Shown here one piece after another: positions 57,018-64,000 of a DNA stretch of 64,000 nucleotides. Position 1 is the stretch's first letter. Every line of letters begins with the position of its first letter. The position numbers and the translations under genes are program-made. The notes under the pieces were generated by a model. That model saw only the letters and a list, made by a program, of their open reading frames with translations, was not told where the DNA came from and did no database searches. Source of the stretch: Siphonodentalium dalli (Eukaryota > Mollusca > Scaphopoda > Gadilida > Siphonodentaliidae); assembly GCA_032622095.1 (NCBI GenBank), contig CP136067.1, forward strand, positions 91,936,707-92,000,706, read 5' to 3'.

Positions 57018-57665
57018 CTCAATAAACAGGACTGGCACTAGACCAAGTCTTCTCGGTCCACAACAGCTTGGGATATTGGTTGGGTTAATGCTGTTTTGGC
57101 CAGAGTCCCATCCCGTCACTCTTCTATAACATACTTTTATTGAAAAGATTTACTAAATTTACATGTAGAGCCCAGGCATTTACGTGGACTCCTGAATGTG
57201 ATTAATCATCTGACATGTCTGTGATTAATCTGCCTTCAAAATGGTAGATCATTTACAGTGATAGAAAAAGGTAAAGTTTTGATACAATCGTTTAATATAT
57301 TGTTTACAATATATATAGCGGCGACAAATCAAAATTCTCTGGAAAACAAGGCTTTGTTTACTTATAAATCATGTTGCTTTGACATTCAACGGACCTCTAA
57401 TATAAGCATGTTTGTTGTCATAACTTTTGGGAAAGGCTGTCCTCTATGTTCATATGATCAAAGAGTCCATTTGTCCTAATCCGAAGACGTATAAGCAAGA
57501 TAATTCCTGTCCATGATTCTGGGCATAAAGTCTGTTATAGAAGAGCATTATAACGGGACTCGGTCCAAAACAGCATCAACCCAAACGATATCCCAACCTG
57601 CTGTGGACCGAGAAGGCTTGGTCGAGACTTGCACATCCTAAATTCAAACTATTAGAGGCCATACA
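57018..57665. mobile_element. Element with about 100-bp inverted ends
   Basis: The left arm (TTCTCGGTCCACAACAGCTT through TCTTCTATAACATAC) is the reverse of the right arm (GTTATAGAAGAGCATTATAA through GGACCGAGAAGGCTTGGTC). The middle is about 330 bp with no convincing coding frame. Confidence 0.7.
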
Positions 57666-57934
57666 ACTAAATACGTAGATTATCATCATTCATCACCCCC
57701 TCCATGATATGTTGGCGTGCCTTACATTTATTTATATCTGTTATGTACTTATGAATATATTATCAAACATAACAATATTGTAAATATTGTATGGAACGGA
57801 TTCACCTGTGTAACTAACTTGTGTAGCGTGAATACCAATCTTCATGTAAGAAATGTAAACAACAATAACTTTTTTATAAGAAAATTATGTAAAATTCTAA
57901 TGATCTTCTAATATAGTCCAATATAAACAAAATG

Positions 57935-58205
57935 ACTAGATTTACATCCCCACCCGACCCTACATGTATTTACATCCCCGCCCAACACTATTTTTAGCCC
58001 CCCCCCCCCCCCCCCCCCCCCCTCCCATCATTTGTCATTTATTTGGATATCTTTAATGTAAACTTTTTTCTCATGCAATAACCGTCAAATTACATTTCAG
58101 TTACCCATTAATCAGTCTATTTTTATCAAATTGGACAATCTAAATCACCTTGTATTAAATAAGATATGATACTGCTTCAATATCTAGAACTGTCCTTGAG
58201 TTTGA
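57935..58205. repeat. Related copy of the TTTACATCCCC repeat
   Basis: It has two TTTACATCCCC units, a C run at about 57998-58022, then the same flank as 46640-46840 (TTTGGATATCTTTAATGTAA, CAGTTACCCATTAATCAGTC). Confidence 0.75.
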
Positions 58206-58379
58206 TACGCCCTTTTCTTGATTCAGTTGCACTTAGCACTTAGCCCTTCAAAATATGAGTACCAAACAAAATTTGACCACGTTTCTTGCCATACATGTAT
58301 CTATGTGTTTATAGTGACTAAAAGTCTGACACACTAACTATTGGGCTACTGAATTTATGACACATAATCATCAAAACCA

Positions 58380-59310
58380 ATTGATTACTCTCTATTTAAA
58401 GAGACCCAAAGCACTCGCAGAGAAAAAAATATCATAATCATCAAAACCAATTGATTACTCTATATTTAAAGGGACCCAAGGCACTCACAGAGAAAAAAAT
58501 ATCATAATCATCAAAACCAATTAATTATTGTCTCTACTTAACACTTTCCTGACGGGAGCTGCGCTGGTGCAGTATTAAAGATCCTGTGCAAGTGCATTCT
58601 CTTATGTATGCGAGTCTCCCAAAGGAAGCCTCGCATCTATTCTGGTAAGAGAATGCACTGGCTTACAATGTCAGGTAATTTTTGTTAGGCCAATGAATTC
58701 TCTTGTTTCTGGAAGCTCGAGTCATGGAAGGGTTAAAGGGACCCAAAGCACTCGCAGAACAAAAAAGTACCATAGTTATCAAAACCAATTGATTACTCTA
58801 TATAAAGCACTCGCAGAACAAAAAAGTACCATAGTTATCAAAACCAATTGATTACTCTATATTTAAAGAGACCCAAAGCACTCGCAGAGCAAAAAAGTAC
58901 CATAGTTATCAAAACCAATTGATTACTCTATATTTAAAGAGACCCAAAGCACTCGCAGAACAAAAAAATATCATAATCATCAAAACCAATTGATTACTCT
59001 ATATTTAAAGAGACCCAAAGCACTCGCAGAGCAAAAAAGTACCATAGTTATCAAAACCAATTGATTACTCTATATTTAAAGAGACCCAAAGCACTCGCAG
59101 AACAAAAAAATATCATAATCATCAAAACCAATTGATTACTCTCTAATTAAAGGGACCCAAGGCACTCGCAGAGAAAAAAATATCATAATCATCAAAACCA
59201 ATTGATTACTCTTTATTTAAAGGGACACAAAGCAATCGCAGAGAAAAAAATATCATAATCGTCAAAACCAATTATTACTCTCTATTTAAAGGCAAACAAG
59301 GCACTCGCTA
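58380..59310. repeat. 70-bp tandem array, about 11 units
   Basis: The units contain GACCCAAAGCACTCGCAGA, ATCATCAAAACCAATTGATT and ACTCTATATTTAAAG. The array is split by the TTAA element at 58542-58732. Two more diverged units lie at about 60890-61000. Confidence 0.9.
58542..58732. mobile_element. TTAA hairpin element inside a tandem array
   Basis: TTAA flanks at 58538-58541 and 58733-58736. The ends are CACTTTCCTGACGGGAG and CGAGTCATGGAAGGG. It splits the 70-bp array at 58380-59310. Confidence 0.72.
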
Positions 59311-59480
59311 AATATCAGGTTATCAATGTTTAAAGTTATTAGTTCTGCGTTTACCATTCACTCAATGTTGCTATTTATGGTTTTGTATGCAGCAGATGTG
59401 TGTAACATTAGGGAGAATGGGTAATCACGGCAATGTGGTTGCAGAAAAGGTAGCAAGTTTCGCATATATGTGGCCTTAGT

Positions 59481-59863
59481 CAGGGGCGTCGGAAGAGGGG
59501 GGCAGAGGGGCAGCTGACCCCCCTGCCCTTGACCAAGGGGGGGGGGGGGCGAGCGGGGGCAGGACTTGCCCTTTTTCTGGAGACAGAAAATGCTTTTTGT
59601 GTGTTTAATCTCGTGTTTTTATAGCAAAATGTGACTGTTTTGGTCCAAATACCACCAATTTCACAAGGAATATTAATTTATTTGTCAATTTTATCACAAA
59701 ACAGCCATAAAAACCGACAAATACCATTAAAATAGGGATTTTTGCCACAATGAATTTATGGTTATTTTCCCGAGTTTGTGGAGAAAATGCCCTTTTTTGT
59801 GGAAAATGCACTTTTTGTAGGCTCTGCCCCCCCCCCTGCCCTTGGATGCTTCCGGCGCCCCTG
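59481..59863. mobile_element. hAT-like MITE, CAGGGGCG ends
   Basis: The ends are CAGGGGCGTCGGAAG and GCTTCCGGCGCCCCTG. The 8-bp target duplication is GCCTTAGT (59473-59480, 59864-59871). G and C runs lie near both ends. Confidence 0.85.
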
Positions 59864-60599
59864 GCCTTAGTGCATTTAAGTACATATAATTTCCAGGTAT
59901 AAAGAGTCTCTGCCACAGCGTATGTAAGCAAATTTGGTTATGTTGAGAATTTATTGAAGATAGTCTATTGTACTCCGGTCCTTTGTATTTTGATAAATTG
60001 AGTTCATGGTACATGTATACCACCATGCGTCTGTGTGATAAAAGCGAAATAATCGTGTTTAATCACTTGACAGGAGGCAACTATGACTACTATTTTAAGA
60101 CACGGACGATAGGATCTACACATTTTACCTAGTACCATATGAATAGCTCTCATACTGTTCTATAGCAGTGAATTTTGACAGATTTGGTGTTGTAGATAAA
60201 CAAATATATGATTATCGGTCACATTCGCGACAAACAAATAACTGTTTTCATTACATACATTTATGCTTCTAGAAAATGTCACATAATCAATACATCCCTA
60301 TTAGATCCCATTTGACTGTTTAATTACACATATATCACACAACTCAAGATAAACAGTACATATAAAACTGCGTTATTCTGCTGTTGGTGCCCAAAATGTC
60401 CATATTTAATCGTTGTATGAGACCTGGCTTTCATTTGCTCCCTCATGAGATACATTAGAGAGAATTCTTACATCTATTATTAAAAGCTCACCTTATACTC
60501 TGAAATCATTCTTCCTCATATAATTTGAGGGCTTGTTCATTCTTGTATGACTAGGTATTCAATTTTCCACAAATTGTAAATTTCAATCGATTTTTTTCC
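59864..60599. other. No gene seen
   Basis: No exon or repeat recognised beyond the target duplication at its left edge. The same holds for 61001-61325. Confidence 0.45.
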
Positions 60600-60840
60600 A
60601 TTTTGGCAGCCATATTGGGACAGACATTCTACCGATATGGTTTATGAATAAGCATTGTTTGTGTGTATTTTATTTTATTACAAATTTGGTATTAGTTGGC
60701 GCACCAACCACCGAAATTCAGAATTTTTCGATACCAACTGCCATCATGGATGCCATCTTGGATTACAGAAAATGCTCAAAGCGGATTTTAGCGGATTTTG
60801 GATATGTTATAGAGGATAATAATCCTCTTCAAAATGGAAT
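60600..60840. repeat. Fragment of the GCGGATTTTAGCGGATTTTGG family
   Basis: GGATTTTGGATATGTTATAG and GCCATCATGGATGCCATCTT match 3545-3640. The short frame at 60644-60907 comes from this repeat. Confidence 0.6.
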
Positions 60841-61329
60841 AGAAATCAACTTATTCCAAATATATTCTATGTTGACCCTAAAAAATATTATCGTCAAAAC
60901 CAATTGATTACTCTCTATTTAAAGGGAAACAAGGCACTCGCAGAGTAAAAAGTATCATAATCATAAAAACCAATTGATACTCTATATTTGTGCATGTGTC
61001 CGGAACGTTTTTCCACCTCCCCGCGGGTATAGACAACATTCAGATAAGTAATCAATATCAGCTCTAATTAATTATATCCTTTAAAGGCTATTGAACACCT
61101 GTGATCAATAAAACAAGTATACCTTTAACAATCTCCCATAAAAAATCAATTAATAAGGGTGTCCTGTCACCAATTATACCAATTAAACAGAGCAAACTTA
61201 TAAACTAGTTCAGAGCTGATGAGTTATTGACATTATCTCGAGGTGTCGCTTGTGGCTGTTGTATATTATCACTACTATGTTGATATTTCAATGATCAATA
61301 ATTCACCGGTATTTGGTGCACATAGTTAA

Positions 61330-61595
61330 CCCTTTACCAAACAGAACGGCCCTGCGTCAATGCATTCTCTTATATATGCGAGTGAGCGAGTCGACCATAG
61401 GTCGCCTCGCATATATAAGAGAATGCATTGGCTTAACACATATTAAAAATGATAAAATTGTCAAAGAATGTAGAAAAATATTATAAAAATTCCAATGATA
61501 TCCATATTTGTATGGTGTTATTGAGACAGACCGAAGATATTTTAGGCTGTTGAAGCTTTATTTGGGCGTTTTTGGCCGTTTTGTTGGGTAAAGGG
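61330..61595. mobile_element. TTAA hairpin element, first of three abutting
   Basis: TTAA flanks at 61326-61329 and 61596-61599. The ends are CCCTTTACCAAACAG and TTGTTGGGTAAAGGG. It carries the shared hairpin module at about 61360-61435. Confidence 0.75.
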
Positions 61596-61599
61596 TTAA

Positions 61600-61984
61600 G
61601 GGGTTTCCATGACTGAGCTATCTCTGGAAGTGGAAAGTTTAGAGGGGCCTAAACAGAAAACTACTAAATTGTTAAGCCAGTGCAAATCAGAAGGAATCTG
61701 GAGACCACATCAAACATATTATATAACAATAATAATGTAAAAAAAAAAATGACTTTAATCATATTTTTAGAAGGGAAGTTTTGGGAACAGCGTTCTCAGC
61801 ATGTACAAAATATTATTGGAAATGAATATCTGCCATAAAAAGAACATGATCTGAACTATTAATAATGCAAGGCTCGAATAAGTATTTAATAGAAAGGAAC
61901 ACTGCTTCAAGAATGTTAAAAGAATTAAGTAGTTTTCTGTGTAGGTCCATCTAAACTTTCCACCTCCTGAGATAAGGAAACCCC
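61600..61984. mobile_element. TTAA element, second of three abutting
   Basis: The ends are GGGGTTTCCATGA and GAGATAAGGAAACCCC, extended by an inverted GTGGAAAGTTTAGA. It shares its left TTAA with the preceding element and its right TTAA (61985-61988) with the next. Confidence 0.7.
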
Positions 61985-61988
61985 TTAA

Positions 61989-62391
61989 ACATTTACCCAA
62001 CAGAAGGGCCCTGTGCCAATGCATTCTCTTATATATGTGAGTCGACCATAGGTCGCATCGCATATATAAGAGAATGCATTGGCTTAACACATTAAAAATT
62101 ATAAAATTGTTAAAGAATGTAAGAAAAAATGGTAAAAAGTGTTAAAAAAAAGATTTTGTTTAGGCCAATGCATTCTCTTATATATGCGAGGCGACCTATG
62201 GTCGACTCGCATATATATGAGAATGCATTGGCACAGGGCATAACTATAACCATCACAATGTGGTCAATGAGCCGGTTCCAATGATATCCATATGTGTATG
62301 GTTTTATTGAGACAGACCGAAGATATTTTAGGCTGTTGAAGCTTTATTTGGCCGGTTTTGGCCGGTTTGTTGGGTAAAGGGTTAAACATTT
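61989..62391. mobile_element. TTAA hairpin element, third of three abutting
   Basis: The ends are ...TTTACCCAACAGAAG and TTGTTGGGTAAAGGG with TTAA at 62392-62395. It contains two shared hairpin modules, at about 62015-62085 and 62160-62235. Confidence 0.7.
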
Positions 62392-62696
62392 CTTTACTGT
62401 AGTCATTGATGAGTGGTTCCCTATTGAAATGTTCAGATACCTGTAGCAAGTTCAACAAATGAACATAGGCCACTTTTTGAGCTTTAAACATAACTTATAA
62501 TCTAAACATTTCCATTTCCCAAAAATGAATAGGACTCTTTCTTCACCTGTATTATATTCTCGTCTATTTGCCGTCTGCTTTTATTACCTGAACATCCATC
62601 CAAATGAACAATAGACCATTCCATTGTATAGTGTTATAACTGAATGGGACACTTCAAATTAGTAAAGAAAGGGTTAATATGTGGTCAAGTAAATAA

Positions 62697-63388
62697 ATGT
62701 ACACCCATCAGCACCCATCAGAAATCCCGGGGGGAGGGGGAGTGCATGATTTTTTGGACACAAAAAGTTGCGACTGGACTGGACATCAGAGACCCGCACA
62801 TGTAAAATCTCAGTTTGCATTCAAAGCGCTAATCTATTGTCATGTTTTATATGAATCATGAGGTATATTATTTTTGTGCTTTATTATGTTAGATAAATAT
62901 TTAACCCTTTCAGTGCCAAGTCCGATTTTTGTATCAACCCATATTTCCTTGATCATTTTTCAAATTTATTGATTATAATAATTTGATACATTGATGGAAA
63001 GAGCTCTTAGAGCTCTTTCCATCAATGTATCACATTATTATAATCAATAAAATTAAAAAATGATCAAGGAAATATGGGTGATACAAAAATCGGACTTGGC
63101 ACTGAAAGGGTTAAAATAAGACACAAGTATCATCTTATATACCGGTATTGTAATACAGCATTTTGTGAAACACAATGGAGCAGGTAGTATTAATGAGTTT
63201 GTAATGAAAATTAGCTGGAATTTTTTCATCCTCATTCAGAGTTAACCTGATATTAATGTATGCTTGCCCTCTAAGTTCTAAAATAGGGGTGTTCTTACCT
63301 AAGAGGACCACCCATTATTTTTTTGGTAGCTAAAACATAGACTGGGCTATCCTCAGGGATGGGCTTACTTATGTGTGCATACAGTAGT
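62697..63388. mobile_element. Inverted-repeat element with a nested TTAA hairpin
   Basis: The interior matches 50196-50722 (AAATCTCAGTTTGCATTCA, GAATCATGAGGTATATT). It is interrupted at 62901-63114 by the TTAA hairpin. The right end GGGCTTACTTATGTGTGCAT is diverged. Confidence 0.65.
62905..63110. mobile_element. TTAA element that is one near-perfect 206-bp hairpin
   Basis: TTAA flanks at 62901-62904 and 63111-63114. The ends are CCCTTTCAGTGCC...GGCACTGAAAGGG, and almost the whole length is an inverted repeat centred on GAGCTCTTAGAGCTC. It is inserted inside the element at 62697-63388. Confidence 0.82.
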
Positions 63389-63559
63389 ATTCTGGCAAAG
63401 GTGGCTTGTTGCTGAGTTTTATTAATTCTCTTAACTATTTAATACCTAGTGACATGATTTGAGGTATTTCTTGAATATCTACTGATATAATGTCAAAAAT
63501 TTAAAGAATGTTTGTAAATCTTTCTATAAACTATCAGAATGAAATGTTCGTCTGAACAA

Positions 63560-63853
63560 GAGGCCTCATCTTCTGGAAGGTATCTATAGCCTCAAATTAA
63601 CGTTTTTAGTAACTTTTTCCCTCTTCTATTCAGTTTCTATATCCCCTAAATTGCAGAAGAAAAAATGCATAACAAACTTCAACGGAGGAACTTCAATCTG
63701 ATCCTAGGTCTCCCATAGCAGTTGAGGCCTCAGCAGAGTGAGGTCCTCAGAGGGTGAATTTGGTATGCTAGCCCGATGTGTGGGATAGCATCACTAAATT
63801 CACCCTCTCGGGACCTCATTCTGCAAATGACAGACACACTATTTCAAGGCTTG
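63560..63853. mobile_element. hAT-like MITE, long form
   Basis: The interior matches the long form at 8600 (TTTCTATATCCCCTAA, GATCCTAGGTCTCCCATAGC), followed by the second palindrome and the end TTTCAAGGCTTG at 63853. The left boundary is approximate. Confidence 0.65.
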
Positions 63854-64000
63854 ATCGCTTTGATTTTGTCCACGTAAATTTTCATGGTTTCTTACAATCT
63901 AAGTTAACTACAGACCCACATATTATAAATATAAGTGGGTCTGATTACCTGTCTCAGACTTATTATTTTCTGAACCGTGGGATTTCACATCAGTAGCACA

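Noticed and set aside
62448-62491. Possible upstream STK11IP exon on the minus strand (QKVAYVHLLNLLQ before a gtatct donor)
   Set aside because: It loosely resembles the FLFDVLQ segment of the human protein, but the LRR exons that should follow between it and 44085 were not found and the match is too short.

Overview
The window looks like intron-rich genomic DNA from a non-vertebrate, probably marine, metazoan. The signs are small exons with GT-AG borders, very large introns full of transposons and minisatellites, long G or C runs, and repeat families ending in ACGG-type tails. Species cannot be named from the sequence alone.

The only host gene recognised is on the minus strand: STK11IP, the LKB1/STK11-interacting protein. 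Twelve exons were found between 44085 and 4404, and all reading phases agree from exon to exon. They run from a leucine-rich-repeat exon (43982-44085), through a Ser/acidic linker (35324-29193), a PH-like segment (26383-26666), a split CxxC...CxxC zinc motif (22511-22610 and 18127-18262) and a long Ser-rich exon (8827-9715), to a C-terminal strand-rich region (7548-7651 and 4404-4582). Together they give about 908 codons. The N-terminus and first LRR exons were not found and should lie above 44.1 kb. The last C-terminal exons should lie left of base 1.

Inside the 8.4-kb intron between the second zinc-motif exon and the Ser-rich exon sits a complete 5.26-kb DNA transposon (12364-17626) on the plus strand. 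It has 34-bp terminal inverted repeats with one mismatch, a TTA target duplication, and a two-exon DDE-type transposase with a Cys-rich C-terminus. The transposase is broken by one in-frame stop and one frameshift. I do not recognise its superfamily. The transposon itself landed inside an older TTAA-type hairpin element.

The rest is a dense layer of non-autonomous elements. These include hAT-like MITEs with verified 8-bp target duplications, TTAA (piggyBac-like) hairpin elements, TA (mariner-like) MITEs, and a 1.4-kb hAT-like element. There is also an inverted pair of 0.93-kb elements, each carrying the same 208-codon ORF (39941-42121), and a 2.3-kb inverted minisatellite (37.4-39.7 kb). One internal palindrome, built on CATTCTCTTATATATGCGAG, recurs about 20 times inside elements whose ends are otherwise unrelated. 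Several minisatellites have grown directly out of STK11IP splice sites.
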